64,000 nucleotides of DNA from Xiphydria camelus. Lineage: Eukaryota > Arthropoda > Insecta > Hymenoptera > Xiphydriidae. The notes under the pieces were generated by a model. It ran no database searches. It worked only from the letters and a program-made list of their open reading frames with translations, and had not been told where the DNA came from. The stretch covers positions 1,738,501-1,802,500 of the forward strand of contig OY783196.1 in NCBI GenBank assembly GCA_963678675.1, written 5' to 3'. The position numbers and the translations under genes were made by a program. Below are positions 11,478 through 24,245 of the stretch, in pieces (the stretch's first letter is position 1; each line of letters begins with the position of its first letter).

Positions 11478-13980
11478 AGATTTGACTGCGTCCCAATTCG
11501 AAGAGTGCAATAAATAAACGATCGGAGGAATTTCCCAAGATTTCGCACAACTCTTTCCTCGCATCTCCCCTTCCATGCCTCCACGTTTTCCCCGCACGGT
11601 GGAATTAACGCGAGCGCGCGCGCGCGCGCGACCCGAAGTCGAGTGTCGCCTCAACCCGTCTTTCGCCCTTCCGGAGAGCGGAAATACGAGGAAGCACGCC
11701 TGACCGGGTCCGTCCATAACCGAGGTACAACACCGGTGCAGAGAGCATCGGGATCAATTTCAGCGAGTTCGTTTGGAAATTACCACCGCCTCTCTCTCTC
11801 TCTCTCTCTCTAACCCACTCGGTTCCTCATCCCTCCCAAGCACCGCGCCACGGAATGATCGGGGTGATGAATATTTCGCTTGCGTCGCGAACCGATCTTC
11901 GCCACCTCCGCACCCCTCGACTGCCCTCCTCCTTTTTTGCATGCTCCCCCCGGCGCGCCGGAGTCTCGAAGATCGAAGACAGGCGCGTCCGACACCGCTT
12001 CTTGCCCCTCTTCTTCTCGCACCCGCGCCGTACACCACCGACGACAAAGGGGGTCGCTCGCAGCGAAAACTGAGCAATTTCGAAATTATCCGCGACGACG
12101 ATCTCGTCCCCCGTTTTTACGTTTTCCCCTTCTTCGCGCAATCCGCACGTTTCTCGTTAACCGACGACTCGAGAAAAAAAAATACGAACGACTGCTCTTC
12201 CGTCGTCGAGAGAAAAGCGTCCCTTTCTTCGCGTCTTTCCTTTTTCGGCGAGTCCCTCGCGAATTAATGTCCAGCGACGTGAATCGCCTCTCTTCTCGCT
12301 GTACCTACGGCTCATTTCCCTGCCGAGGAAATCAAAGTACCTACGTGTGCGGCTCGATAGCGAGACGACTGCTCCAGTTTCGCTCGGTCGGTCAAAACGC
12401 GATACAAGGGCCTCGACGAGCGATGTCGCGGAAGATCGGATTGCGGTAACGTTGAAAAATAAAAAAAATGTTAAGCAAAGAGTACCTATACGCGTAACCG
12501 ATGCAAGCTCGTTCGTTCGATGAAAGTACCTACGCGTACCGCGCGGATGGAGGCTAGGAGAGACGAGGCATTTTGAAAGGCAGGAAAAAAAAAGTGCGGA
12601 CGTACACACATGAGAGGGAATGAGAGACGGGCGACAAAAAGGACGAGAACAAAAGAACCACCCGCGGGGTGATCCATCATACGTGGTTAATTGGTAAACA
12701 ACACAGCCGCCCCGCCCACTTTTCTCCCGACGGACCCTTTTCTCCGACAGAGGCGATTTGGTAGGCACGTGCATAGGTTTATACAAAGTCCGAGTTCCCC
12801 CACGATTTTCGAAAAAGAATCGATATCAATTTCCTGCCGACGCCGATTGCAACGCAACGGCATCTCCGTGCATACAGGTATATAATGGCTCTAAGACTGG
12901 TCTATACAAATACTTGATAAACACATATACACTAATAATCACACGGGTATAACCTCGTGCAAAAGCCGATCCTGCAGCCTCCTATGGAAAGAAGGAAGCT
13001 CTACTATACGGTGTACCCCACGAAGCGAGCGCGTCTCGTACACAACCCGATCGTCCGTGACCTAACATCGTTGGCAGCGCGCCTACAATGTTGAGTTTGC
13101 GGGGTGCATCGCGGGCGAAACGAGCGAGAGACAGACGTTTCGACGCTGGCAAATAAGACCATCGTATCTCAATTTCTGACCAAAATGAGTTAACATCACT
13201 TTTCAATATAAGAAATTCTCCTCTTTCAATTATAACCAGGATTCCTAAATTATTTTTGCAAATATGTGGATTTAAAAAAAAAGTAATTTAATCGTATCTA
13301 ATTAATATGGAAATTTGGTATAAATATTATCGACTTTAAATCTACTTTCTGAAAAACTGTCATTATTGAGATGCGATGTTCTTATTTGCGAGCGTCGGAT
13401 TGCAATGAGGAATCCGCTTCTGCGAACCGCCCAAACTCCCGTCGGATGCTGGTACAGGTGTAAAGTCCGGCGGCGCGTACCGAGATAACGCCGCCTGTCC
13501 GGAGCGCGACGCTATCGGACGTCCGCGAGAAAAATAACAAAACGATCCGGAGAGATCTGACGCGACTGATTGCGAGGCTCGGACAAACGAGGAGCGCTAT
13601 TGGACAGCGGCGGAGAATTAACGCGCGGACGAGCCGTGCGCCGCGAAATAAATTACGTGTAATTCGCGGGGTCGAGTCGTTGCTGGCCGATCGCCAGCTA
13701 CGCTCTCGCCTCGACGACGGCGAGTGTACTTTTGCGCGAACGAGTCTGTCCATTTATTTTGGCGGGTTGATGTTTCGTTAACGATTGCGGCGTTCGTCGA
13801 TTAGAGTTTGAACGTTTCGTGAAAGGAAAACTATCGACAGTTCTAATCGTTTCGTGACGCGAATTTAATGAAGGATGCTGCGAATTGAAATTGGATTAAA
13901 ATCGAACGCGTGATAAATTGTCGTACGAAATGCACGTAGAGTGCGTCGAGAAATGCACAACTAGGTTTTTACGAATCCCT
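11478..13980. other. No gene recognised; simple repeats
   Basis: CpG-rich DNA with many overlapping open frames on both strands (for example on both strands of 11773-12786), which is the signature of stop-poor composition and not of coding. It contains a GC run at 11609-11629 and a CT run at 11790-11811. No domain is recognised. Confidence 0.45.
11790..11811. repeat. (CT)n microsatellite
   Basis: A CT dinucleotide run of about 22 bases. Confidence 0.95.
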
Positions 13981-13989
13981 CCTTTGAAA

Positions 13990-14320
13990 CGCCGTGCGAT
14001 ACATTCGCTTTTCTCACTAATCTTTTTAAATCGCAGATTCGAAAAACACGGACAAAATTATCAACCCCGTATTTCTTTCATTTCTCGTTTCGGGCTTTAC
14101 GTCAAAGCTGGAGAAAACGATATTTAGAAATGCAGCTACGTCGTTATATCGTAAGACTATCCCTCTCGCGCTCGTTGCTCGGTATGAGTGCGTCTCTCTG
14201 GCTCTTCGATGACGTCATAATGTTGTAAAGAAACACGCGTGTTTAATTTTACGAATAATTATCCGTTTTTCGGATATTTTCCCTTTCGTGTGGTATTAAA
14301 CACCTACGCGTACAGATTAT
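13990..14320 (+). repeat. Dispersed repeat family N, copy 1
   Basis: Shares GCAGATTCG, ACAAAATTATCAACCCCGTA, GCTGGA(G/A)AAAACG, TATCGTAAG and CTCGTTGCT/CTCATTGCT words in the same order with 39640-39960. Inverted relatives lie at about 25160-25300 and 40640-40865. It contains a TGACGTCA word near 14210. No coding frame is shared. Confidence 0.6.
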
Positions 14321-15326
14321 CAAATTGAAATTAATTAAAAATACGAATATTTTTTTTACAGGAAGACCGATTCGACACGCTCGCGGCAGTCCGGCGCGGG
14401 GAATGCGTAACGGAGCGCGTTAAGGGTGCGGACGACGCAATTCGACGGCGGGTCTCTTCGTACTTACAATTAGTCGTTGACATACTCGGCAACGCCGACC
14501 GAACCGCTGTACAGAGCTCGCGTTACCGTACTCCCGACCTACATTCCATCCCCGGGGTTTATTTCAACCGCTTTAACGAGTGCCGCAAACCCGTGCGTCC
14601 TTCGCGTCTCGCGAACGGTTTACGCGCGGAGAAAAATGTATACAAACGACTCGCTCGCGTACGCGCGTCCCGCGATGGTCGTAAAATCTACCTCCTCTGC
14701 TTCTCCGCTCCACTTCGCGGTAACGATGAACGCCGTTTGCGCGAAAAGAAAAATAGTAGAGCCAAAGCGTGCGCGCTTTCCACCTCGCCAAACGGCGGGG
14801 TTGAAGTCACACAGGCGGAGGGAAGAAAACATTTCGACGACTCTCTTGCGATTCGAGGTGAGACGATGACGAAAGGGGCGGCGAAAACAATGAGGGGAAC
14901 AAAAAAAATTCACGTCCATCCGAACTAAAATTCAGACATCTCTGCGAGAATTTTTCCGGACCTCCCCCTTCGCTTCCGCGGCTCGTGCAGCCGCAGGTGG
15001 GTCGTTCGGACTGTCGCGACAAACGCCACCGAGTGTGGCACGGGTGCAAGGACGCGATAGGCGGCTACGTAAAATTGCGAGCAATTCCGCGGCCGACGTC
15101 GTATTTATTAGCGAGCTGTTAATGAATTATCGCGCGTGTACACTCGATACCCCTCGCCGTCGATTTAGCGCCGCGACAGCGGACACGCGCAGCGATGCGA
15201 TTTCCCAATATTAGCTTCGCCACGCGAGTGGACTTTGATAGCGCGACACGTTCGAGTTCTGGCGTCTGGCTCCGCGTACCTACGTTCTCATGCCTGGCAA
15301 CACGTGGTGTCTAGCGAAGTGTGAAA

Positions 15327-15925
15327 AAAAATTACCCGACTTTTCCAGAAAATTCCCAGTCTAAAATAATACATTTTTCCTGACCATTACGTGCCTCTAG
15401 ATCCGACAAATGAATGGATTAACGAATATCCGTATAACGAATATGTCGATTGAACGATAAGTGTGAAAAGAATTTCCTATTATAATTTGGCGAAATCACA
15501 TTTTTACCGTTGAATACATTTCTTAATATGTATAAGAAAGAATTTTCAATTATCTATACAGGGTAGAGACCGAGGCGAATCGGATAATAGATCCATATAT
15601 CTCTCTTTGATCGCGTTGAAAATGAGCATTTCGATCGTTCGCGCTACTTCGTTCCTCCCCAATGAAATAATGCGGGCGATCGAAATGCTCATTTTCACCA
15701 CGATCGAAGAAATACGGATCTATAATCCGATCTGCCACGGTCTACCCTATGTTTTCGTTTCGTACATCAACATTGCTTCCATCGTTAATCGATATCCTCG
15801 CTATCGGTAAACAGAGAGAACTGATTAATGGGAAACTTCCACTTTGAAAATTTATCAAGTCCATGTATTTTCTACAAATTCCAGCAGATTCTTTCATTTC
15901 CCCGCCTCGCGTAATTCCCTGCCAA
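15327..15925. repeat. Dispersed repeat family D, copy 2
   Basis: Left ACCCGACTTTTCCAG and right TTTCCCCGCCTCG...AATTCCCTG bound this copy. Internal words such as TTAACGAATATCCGTATAAC and ACGAATATGTCGATTGA are shared with 32682-33155. A hairpin element (15560-15748) is nested inside; it is absent from the copy at 32682. Confidence 0.65.
15560..15748. mobile_element. Hairpin MITE family E, nested in family D
   Basis: It starts AGGGTAGA and ends TCTACCCT. Arms of about 75 bases are inverted copies, with a perfectly complementary core of about 20 bases around GAAAATGAGCATTTCGATCG and an approximately 40-base loop. A degenerate relative lies at 40915-41067. The interruption of a family D copy shows it arrived as an insertion. 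Confidence 0.75.
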
Positions 15926-16478
15926 TTCTACGTTTTCAATAACGCCTGACCGCCGAACACCACGTAAAACCATTCAGGCGTGTTCCGATCGTCGCGCCGC
16001 ACTGGTCTACGGGGTATCGACTTTGTTCGCGGGCGACGGAAAGCCGAGAGTTATTTTTACCGAAGCCCGGCTGTGCGAGCTTCGACAAGGCTGCAGGCGT
16101 GGGAGGAGGTGAATTTACGCGAGAGTGTATATACCGAGACCATATTCGGAATAACGAAGTAGAGTTATTGCCGGCCGCCGCGCTGCGGAGAGAAGTAGGT
16201 GCTCGTACGCGTACATGATATATTACTATATCGAGAGAAAAAAAACGAACGGGGAAGAGTCCGCGGGGCCGCGCGATGGCATTGGATCCGACCGTCTGAG
16301 TCACGGAGCGAGAGACGGAAAGACCGTAGATGACGTGTATGCGAGACTCCTCTTCACACATCCACGGGCAGACCGAGAAGAGAGAGAGAGAGACGCCCGT
16401 AGGTCCAAAGTCCGCGATGTCTTCGAGTAGAGCGTCCACCTTTCGCGTGGGCGTCGACGCTCGATCAGCGGGCCGCTT

Positions 16479-16628
16479 TCTCTCTCTCTCTCTCTCTCTC
16501 CTCGCACGAATATCGCTCGCGCGCCGCCAGTCGAGTGACTTCGCCGCTGCAGCGCCCCGGCTATTCGTCACGCGCGCGAGGCGTTGCGCGATTCGTACGT
16601 GTGCGCGCGCGCGCGCGCGCGCGTGTGT
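16479..16628. repeat. Simple-repeat cluster (TC)n and (CG)n/(GT)n
   Basis: A TC run at 16479-16500 and an alternating purine-pyrimidine CG/GT run at 16601-16628. The latter has the composition of potential Z-DNA. Confidence 0.9.
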
Positions 16629-16885
16629 GAGAGAGACCGGTTAACTGCGAGTGGACTTTGGAACCAGGAAGCAGCCGCGCGCGGACGACACGTACGGCCG
16701 ATGATGCCGAATTGGACTTTGTACCCAGATCCGACGTCGCGATGCTTAGCTCCCACGTCGCGGGGAACGGGCGAATTCACGTTGGTTTATTAATTAGCTC
16801 GCCTCGCGCGAAAGTGACGAGCGAGGCTCGCGCAAAGGTCGCGTTGCGATTTGGCCGGCCTCTGTGCATGCGTTCTTGGAAATGT

Positions 16886-17600
16886 GCGCGCTTTCGTGTT
16901 CGCGAAGTTTCAGAGGGGATTGCTTTTTGGCGAAGCGTCCTCGTTACGGAGAGTTAATCAGAGGATCGAGATTGCGACGAATTTAGCGATACTCTCTAGT
17001 CGAGCAGGTAAATGCGAATTATTTAGGGACGAGTTTTCCACCGGGAGAAAAAAGAACATTCGCGCTTTTTCGAGTTCGCAAAGTTTCCGAGGGGATCATT
17101 TTTTGGCAGAGTTTCCTCGAATGGAGGGTGAATCAGACGAGCGAGATTTCAACGAATCTACTGATACTCTTGTCGAGCAGGGAAGTGCGAATTATTTAGG
17201 GATGAGTTTTCCACCGGGAGAAAAAAGAAAGCTTCGCGCTTTTTCGAGTTCGCGAAGTTTTTGGACGGACCACGTGTTTGCAAAGCTTCCTTGCACGGAG
17301 AGGGTAAATTAGGCGACCGAGATTGCAACGAATTTAGTGATACTATCGTTGAGCAGTAGGGAAATACGAATTATTTATAGACGAGCTTTTTCCACCGAGT
17401 TGGAGGGGGGGGGGGGCCGGGGGAAATAATCCTTGGGTCTATAAACTTCGTTCGAACGAACAAACAAATTCGACGATACATAAACGGCGCGCTCCTCGCA
17501 CGGAGAGTAAATTAGTCGATCGAGATTGCAACGAATCTACCGATACACTCTCGTCGAGTAGGTAAGTGCGAACTATTGTATTTAGAGACGAGCTTTCCGC
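16886..17600. repeat. Tandem repeat, unit about 174 bp, roughly four units
   Basis: The word GCGCTTT followed by TTCGCGAAGTTT or TTCGCAAAGTTT recurs at about 16887, 17061 and 17235, and more degenerately near 17486, giving a period of 174-175 bp. Each unit continues with GGAGAG(G)GT(A)AATTAG/CAG, GAGATTGCAACGAAT, GATACTCT, GTCGAGCAGG, GAATTATTTA and CCACCGGGAGAAAAAAG. One frame stays open through two units because 174 is a multiple of three, but I recognise no protein. A G run (17405-17416) interrupts the later units. Confidence 0.8.
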
Positions 17601-17685
17601 TGAAGAAAAAAGGAAAAGAAAACAAAAAACGTATAGCCCCTCGGGCCTATAAACTTCGTTCGAACGAACAAACAAATTCGACGAT
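17441..17685 (+). repeat. Direct repeat pair, about 35-bp unit, about 209 bp apart
   Basis: TATAAACTTCGTTCGAACGA followed by ACAAACAAATTCGACGAT occurs near 17440-17477 and again at 17648-17685. The unit includes the palindrome TTCGTTCGAACGAA. It lies at the right edge of the 174-bp tandem array and probably reflects the same duplication process. Confidence 0.8.
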
Positions 17686-17947
17686 GGGTAGCCATCGCGA
17701 TAGTTATATCTATACGGGACGATTCGTCGTTGTTTTTCTCGTGCAGAGGAAACGAATCCCCGGACGAGGCGAGCTCTCTCGCCATTGCAATCCCGTCGAG
17801 TCGTCTCGAGTTTCGGACGAGTAGATATATAACGCGGGGAACAAAAAAAAATGTTTCGGGGGAGAATATCGCCACCGAGATCGCGTTCTTCAAACTCGGC
17901 TACATAAGTACGTCTCTCGGTGACGGGATAGATTCGTCGCTCCCTCG

Positions 17948-17964
17948 GGGGGGGGGGGGGGGGG
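17948..17964. repeat. Poly-G tract
   Basis: About 17 consecutive G on the plus strand. This creates the polyproline stretch in the longest (TTG-initiated, rejected) minus-strand frame. Confidence 0.95.
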
Positions 17965-20019
17965 TCGCATCCAAGAGCCTCCCGCGGTGGGGGAAGCTCG
18001 TAGTTTCGTCCGGAGTCGAAGTTGCGATCGGAATCTCGATCGTCCCGGGCGATCGGCGAGCCGAGTAACTTTCTCCGAGGCGCCACGCGCGCTACGCTCT
18101 CCGTCCGAGGGCTCCCAAATAATTCTCCGCGATCGAATAAGCGCCTTCCCGGGGCGTTCAGACGCGAAACTCGCCGCGGAGAGCCGACGTCGACGTCGCG
18201 GGGAAACTCCGGGAAGAGCTCAGCGCGCGGTCGAGTTATCCCGAGGAGTTTGCGTCGAGTGGCAATAATATTCTCGCGCGACGGCTTCCAGATGGGCGAG
18301 AGAGAGTCGGCGGTTGTGGGGAGAGGAAATGAGAATGGTAACGGAACTTCGTCCTCCAGGAGCGGAGGCGCAGCCGGGAACAATTGCAATTCTACGGGAA
18401 CTCTCCTTCTCGGCGCACCGCAGCGTTCCTCCCGCCTCTCGCGCTCCTACTTCGTGCGCGTCGGAAGTGAGAAGAGGTTCATCCGTCGTACGAATTTCGA
18501 ATACAGGCGTTCTTCCGTACAAAAATAATTTTGCAGTCTCAGAAAAATTTGGTTTTACTGGAAACTCTTTGCTCTACCATGACATAAATATTATCTAATG
18601 GCAAATTTCATTACAATCACAGTGAAATGTTTTTTTCGATACAAATATTTGCCATCACAGTAAACATTTGTATAATACTATTATCGGACGTACCTATCTC
18701 TTGCTGCCACAGTTAATATTTTTGTCATGACGGCAAGACATTCTCAGCAAAATCTAGTTTTGTTAAAATTGCAAAATCATTTTTCTCGCTGCAGAGCTCG
18801 CGTTGATGGCGCATCGTTAATTTTTGTCGTGTGCTCAGCTCTCGCCGTCGATCCGAGTGACGTGTCATCGCGAGCTCTTCCTCTTCCGGAAATTCCTTTC
18901 GAGGGAGGTTTTGCGCCGCGCGCGATCCTTCTTCGCTATTCTCCGGTCGTCCGCTCTTTTTCCTCTCCGATTAGACTTGGAGCTCCGTTCGTGGCTCTCG
19001 CGGGCACCACTCGATCCCCTCAAAAGTGTTCACCCGCCAATCATTCCACCCCATCACGCCCCGTGTCAGACTGCCCCTCGTTTCCCGTCATTTTCGACTT
19101 CCAGGAGGTGGACGACGAGATTACTTACATATATTTTAAACGTACACTGAGAGTAATAATTGCTAGCGTTGAAAAAATATTTCTTAAATCAAGAACGTGA
19201 TATATTACCAATTTTTAAGAATACAAATGCTTGATCGAAAAATATATATCCTTGATTCACAAGAATAGGTACCTTTATTGGAACGAGAAATTCTTTTTTC
19301 ACGCAAAAAAGAAACAATTACTCGAGCTTGTCAAATATTTTCTCGCACGAAGAAAGCCATGGCTCGATCCTGGAATTATGTTGTGTTTTTGATTGAAGAA
19401 AACATTACTTTTCAACACCAGCAATTATTTCTCTCGTTGTAGATTGTAGAAGTAGGATTTCGGGGTCGAGCCACGGAGCGAAGGATCATTGATAAACTCC
19501 CGACTCCCGATTAATTAATAAAACTCTTCTCGATATCCTTCGACTTCAATTAATACCCGTCCTCGTTCGAATGTACGCGCAACGCCGGCCCAAAGGAAGC
19601 CTCCTTCCGCGAATGAAAGAAATATCGAGTCGAATGTACCGGAAAGGACGACAGCGAAGGACCCTCCCGAGAGGAAACCGGAGGTTCTCGTGAAATTCGC
19701 TGAACGTCGCTGGACGACGCGACCTCGGGCACTCGGCTCTACATTGTAACCTTCCCCCCGGGCTTGACACCGTCATTCCGTCTCCCCGGTTCCTCCTTTC
19801 CCGTTCTCCCAGGCTTCTCGTTTTTCCGCAAACATTTCGAGTGATCTGCGTCGAGCGCGAGGCGAGCGACGGGGAATCGCCGCGTTAATTTTCCGAGCAA
19901 TTAAGCGTCCCCGCCCCACGGCCAGCCACGAGGATGAATTCGAAAGTCCTCGACGAAAAGGATAAAGTCGATCGACGCTTAACGTTGACTCTCGCGACAC
20001 ATTCGCATCGCCAATTCGA
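17965..20019. other. No gene recognised
   Basis: CpG-rich DNA to about 18530. Then an AT-rich patch (18540-18770) repeats CACAGT(G/A)AA and TTGCCATCACAGT words, followed by the 19143-19441 element described separately and CpG-rich DNA. I see no exon with homology. Confidence 0.4.
19143..19441. mobile_element. MITE family Q (TACACTGAG left end)
   Basis: The left end is TACACTGAGAGTAATAATTG, and the right end read on the other strand is TACAACGAGAGAAATAATTG. Both continue with CT(A/G)GYGTTGAAAA, so the terminal inverted repeats are about 35 bp and imperfect. The interior differs from the other families. The ends abut TA. No coding capacity. Confidence 0.75.
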
Positions 20020-20228
20020 TTAAATGCCTTACTTTCCGCTTACGGCTTTGAACGCGATTATCTCGAGACGCGATGGAGATATGCAAAAGGTCAAGAGAAA
20101 CTTTTTCGTGGTAAAAAGATGGACGAACATTTTTTATTTAAACTTTTTTCCGATACCCCCCATTGTTTTCAAGATGAGTGATTTTGAACTGATACTTCAA
20201 TCGAGACGTCAATCCCACTCTTAACCCG
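20020..20228. repeat. Solo unit related to the GNS intron 7 element (family K)
   Basis: GATTATCTCGAGACGC, GGAGATATGCAAAA, TTTTTTATTTAAACTTTTTT and TTGAACTGATACTTCAATCG occur in the same order as in the two internal units of the 61047-61865 element. It is a dispersed non-coding repeat. Confidence 0.65.
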
Positions 20229-20260
20229 GGCGTCTTTCGTATTCGCGATTCGGACGCAGG

Positions 20261-20284
20261 CTCTTCTTCTTCTTCTTCTTCTTC
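20261..20284. repeat. (CTT)n microsatellite
   Basis: About eight CTT units, followed by CGT/CGTC-rich sequence. Confidence 0.9.
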
Positions 20285-21479
20285 GTCGTCTCGTCGCACG
20301 TGACTGTCGCCGGTTCGAGGTTCGTCGCCGGCTGTATACGATGTGCCGTACGTTCGTACGTCCACACTCGCGCGATATTCGCCTGCGTCGGGTCATAAAC
20401 GCGAGACCTCTCCCGCTAGCTGTGTATCGTGCCTATACATACATATCTATTGCACATGCGTACGTATACACCCGGAGATAGACGCGACCCAAGTGGGCAG
20501 CTGTGTTCCGCGCCGCTGCTAATTGTACACCGTGCAGGCAATGTCAGAGTCTGATGTAACGACGAGCGTGACTGTACTGCGGATACGTCGGCGTGTCGAT
20601 TAGCTATCGCAAGAATGCTACAACTAATAACCCCGTCATCTCGGTACGCGTGCATCCGCGCGCGCGTATGTCGTTTTTTTTTTATCACGGTCTTCCGAGG
20701 GCGACGCGTTTAATTCAAGCCGTATCGATAATCCAACGTTCGATCGACACGAGTATTGACTTTCGCAAGGGATGACGATCGTTTCGCTCGTGGCTTGTCG
20801 TTAAAATTGCTTCATTTGCTTCATTCAACCACATTAGTGAGGTTTTAAACTTCCCAATCAGATGCGAATGGAACGCTGCAGCCAAACGAGGAGGATAAAT
20901 CAACGGAGAATCGCGAATAACCCAAGTAAATGTGCGAAAATATTGCGTCCGAATCGCCCATTTTTTTCTATCCTCCACACGAGCTCGTCGCGCGTTTATC
21001 GTTGTCTGTATTCACGAGCTACGGCGAGCGCTTATTGGTATTCAAACACGTGCGAGTTTCGCGGAAGGACCCTTCGAACGTGACGACGACTCCGACTCCG
21101 CTCCCGGGAGTTCGCCGTGTCATCGCTCCGCGAACGGCGTAGCGCGAACCGCTGTAAATGAAGCCTCGACCGCGGCGCGCGGTCTCTACTCTCTCTCGCG
21201 CCTGTGCACGCTTCCAGCGCGTGGTGCGGATGATGTATTCGAGAGCCGCGCCTTCGCAAATTCGCCTGGCGTCGCGCGACCATCGGCGTCTGTCTGGAGA
21301 AGCTCCGAGCGCGCTTCGAACGCTTGTCGCGAGGATGAGATCGAGAGTAAAGTATCGTTGTTTACATTTAACGCGCGAATAACGCCTTCAGACAGTGTTG
21401 GCGTGTAAATATATTGATTCTTCGGCTGCCGCTGCTCTGCTTACTCTTTCTCTCGCGAACGCACTCGGAGAAACTAACC

Positions 21480-21770
21480 CGATCGATTTAACCAAAATCC
21501 TGGAGACCATAACCCAGTTATGTGAAATTTGGATCGCTCGAATCTCGCTGGTTTGACTGATCATTTTCTGATTCGAATTATTCGAATTGAAGTTGAAATA
21601 ATTGAATATCTCGTTAGAATAACTAAACTCGTTGATTAGTTACCTATTCTAATCGAAATACTGGTAAGTTGAACGAAATATTCCGTTATTTTAACTACAT
21701 CTTTAGTTCGAATTACTAGCAGTTTACCAGTATTTCGGTTAGAATAACCAAACTCGTTCATCCAGACGCA
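21480..21770. repeat. Palindromic AT-rich repeat, family M copy 1
   Basis: AATACTGGTAAG and its inverse TTACCAGTATTTCG flank a core containing GTTGAACGAAATATTCCGTT. GAATAACTAAACTCGTT and GAATAACCAAACTCGTTC also recur. A related copy lies at about 27085-27300 (AAAATACCGGTCGGTTGAAC). Non-coding. Confidence 0.6.
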
Positions 21771-22509
21771 TTTTATCATTTTGCTCGGATTATCTTTCTC
21801 GGCGCGTAATCTCGATAGAACGAACGAGGGACGTGCTACGATTCACGCAACGTATCGCAACAAGCGAATGCAATTCGGTGTTGTTTCCCCGACGTCGACG
21901 TATTCCAATCCCTCGAGGAGATGCGTGATAGAGTGGTCGTCTGTCTTCCTCCTTTCTCTCTTTCTTTCTTTCCACGTCTCTATCGTTGAGCCGATGTCGC
22001 CACTTCTCCTTCTTTCCTTTCTTTCTCCGGCGTTTCGCCTTTTCTCGTTGCATTGAGCGTATTGCCGACGACGGCAGCGCCGAACGGTAGTAGGTATGTA
22101 TCTTCAAATGGACGCGACAGTGTGAGAGACCAAAGTAGGTATCTACATTGTATATATCGGGCGTATAGATGCTTCGGCGTCTCATAATTTATTGCCGACG
22201 AGCGAACGGCGCTCGTTTGTTGGCAGGAGGCGATACACAGCAAAGTTCGAGCCTTCGAATTTGTATCTACTACACGGGGGCAGACTTTATTCCTCGAGGG
22301 CCGAGAGCGAGGTGGAAAAAAAGCGCGTGGAAGAAAAATTACCGCCTTTTCGCGCGCGATCGTTTCGTCCTACCTACACCGTTTACGAGGGGCCGCTTCC
22401 CGATTACGAAACGCATTTGTTTCTCACCCCCGAGACGTCTCGAAGGGCTCGTTCGATTCAATCAGGTAAAAGAACGGAAGGGGAGTAGATACCGATAAAA
22501 AAATGTATT

Positions 22510-22880
22510 TCTATCAATTGAACGCTGATGGTTGACTCGAATATTATACCTATTTTTACACTCCTTGATATTTTCGCAAAAATCGAAATCTCTGGAATTG
22601 ATTTGTTGATAAACCCTATCCCACTTATTTTCTCGAGCCGATTCCGAAATTAATGGATAGTGTTGAGGAAATCTCAAAGGATGACCAAGATATCGATGAT
22701 TATTCGAAGAAACAAATATTTCTCGCGCGTAAAAAATCGCTGATATCTTATATTTCCTTTGAGACATGAATCTAATATGGTAGTTTTTCGTAATCAGCGC
22801 AAAAAAATATATAAGTTAGAGAGTCGGTCAGGCGATCGATTCCAGAAATTTCGATTTTTGGCTAAATGTCGAGATTCGAT
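22510..22880. repeat. Dispersed repeat family L, copy 2
   Basis: Shares AAATCGAAATCTCTGGAATT, GAGGAAATCTCAAAGGATGA, CCAAGATATCGATGATT and GCGCAAAAAAATATATAAG words with the repeats at 4843-5500 and 29163-29420. No coding frame. Confidence 0.65.
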
Positions 22881-24245
22881 GTCCAAGATTTGGCAAAATT
22901 CACATCCTTCTCTCGTTTCCTCTCGCGCATTCGCGTGAAAAAAAAATCAGGAATTGCAAAGAATCGCCAAGTCTTTTCTTCCAAAGGCAAATCGCAACCG
23001 ATCTCGCTCGATGAATTTCACGAAACAGCGAGCGCTGATCGATGGGAGGTCACGTGGACGAGAGCGCGCGGTCCTTTCGCGAGAGGAATGGCGCTCCGTT
23101 GACCCGGGTAATCGCGCGCTGGATCCTCTTTCCCCCCTCGCCGCGGAAAATCGACCGAGCGTAAGAAAACCGAACCCCGCCGCGTTTCCTTCACGAGTTC
23201 CGCGCGGATCGTAGGTATACACTCGTCCTTCGCGAGGAATCGGTTTCTCATCTCGACCGTCGAGACGAGATTCGTTCCTTTCCGTGCAACGTCGGAGGCG
23301 TATCGGTCGGAGGAAGTCAAGAAGAGAAGGAGGAGACGATCGAGAAAGAGAGAGGGCGAAAAGGACGATTAATGGCGTGTCGCCGCCACGTGCGGGTAAT
23401 TGGACGCGGTCCGTCAAAACGACAACGTTTATTCGCCCGACCGTCGGCCTCGTCGCTGCTCGCGCAGTGTGCTTTCGGTATTTTTCTGCTATGCAGCTTT
23501 TACGGAGTTCCACGTGGAGGGATCGACCCTGTGAGTCGAAATTTTAATACTAGTCTTAGCCCACACTTGGCGACTTGTAGGTATAAAGCGATGTTAAAGC
23601 CGTTCAAATTGAACAGCAGTTTAGACACCTACATGTGGCCGATTTGTCCGCTTTCACCAAGTTGAAGTTGAAACTGGTATTTAAATTTCGACTCGCGCGG
23701 GCTTCATCGACTCGCAACGGGACTACACTTCGATCGACTCGCGGAGCAGGGAAAGCAGACGAACGATACGTGCTTATATACGATATGCGGATGATCTTAA
23801 AAATGATAATAGAATCGAACTCTGCGTGCTTTCATATCGCGGTCACTGGATATAATTATCGCGCTTCGCGCTTCGAAAGCATCGAGGTCGAGTTAGACCG
23901 GGAGTTCGAAGTGCATCGGTCTCACGGCCTACAATTTCCATCGGTCGACGAACCTACATATGTACGTGCACGTGTCGCGTGAGTCACGTTTCGCCACCCA
24001 CGTCGCGCGGGTGGAGAAACAGCAGGGGGTCCCGGGTAACCTCCCCCAAACTGCCTCACCGAGGGAGTGCCGTAACCGAAGAATCCCTCTCGCTCTCCCT
24101 CGCGAGTAGTGCTTTCTACGGTTCGTTTTTTGCCGGTGGATGGATTTTGAAATACGCCTCTCAACCCCCCCCCCCCTCACTATCGTCGCTCTTTTTCTTT
24201 CCATCGTGAAACGATGATATATCATCACTCCCCGCGGTGAGATCC
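22881..24245. other. No gene recognised
   Basis: CpG-rich sequence with short frames on both strands and no recognisable domain. Confidence 0.4.

Noticed and set aside
12157..12786. 209-codon minus-strand frame
   Set aside because: Overlaps open frames in other phases, low-complexity arginine-rich residues, no recognisable family.
15936..16571. 211-codon minus-strand frame
   Set aside because: Part is translated GA/CT microsatellite (RERERE), no domain, composition-driven.
17439..18389. Longest open frame in the window (316 codons, minus strand)
   Set aside because: It begins at TTG and contains no ATG, runs through a poly-G tract (polyproline) and the 174-bp tandem repeats, and shows no domain. 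It is stop-poor CpG-rich DNA.
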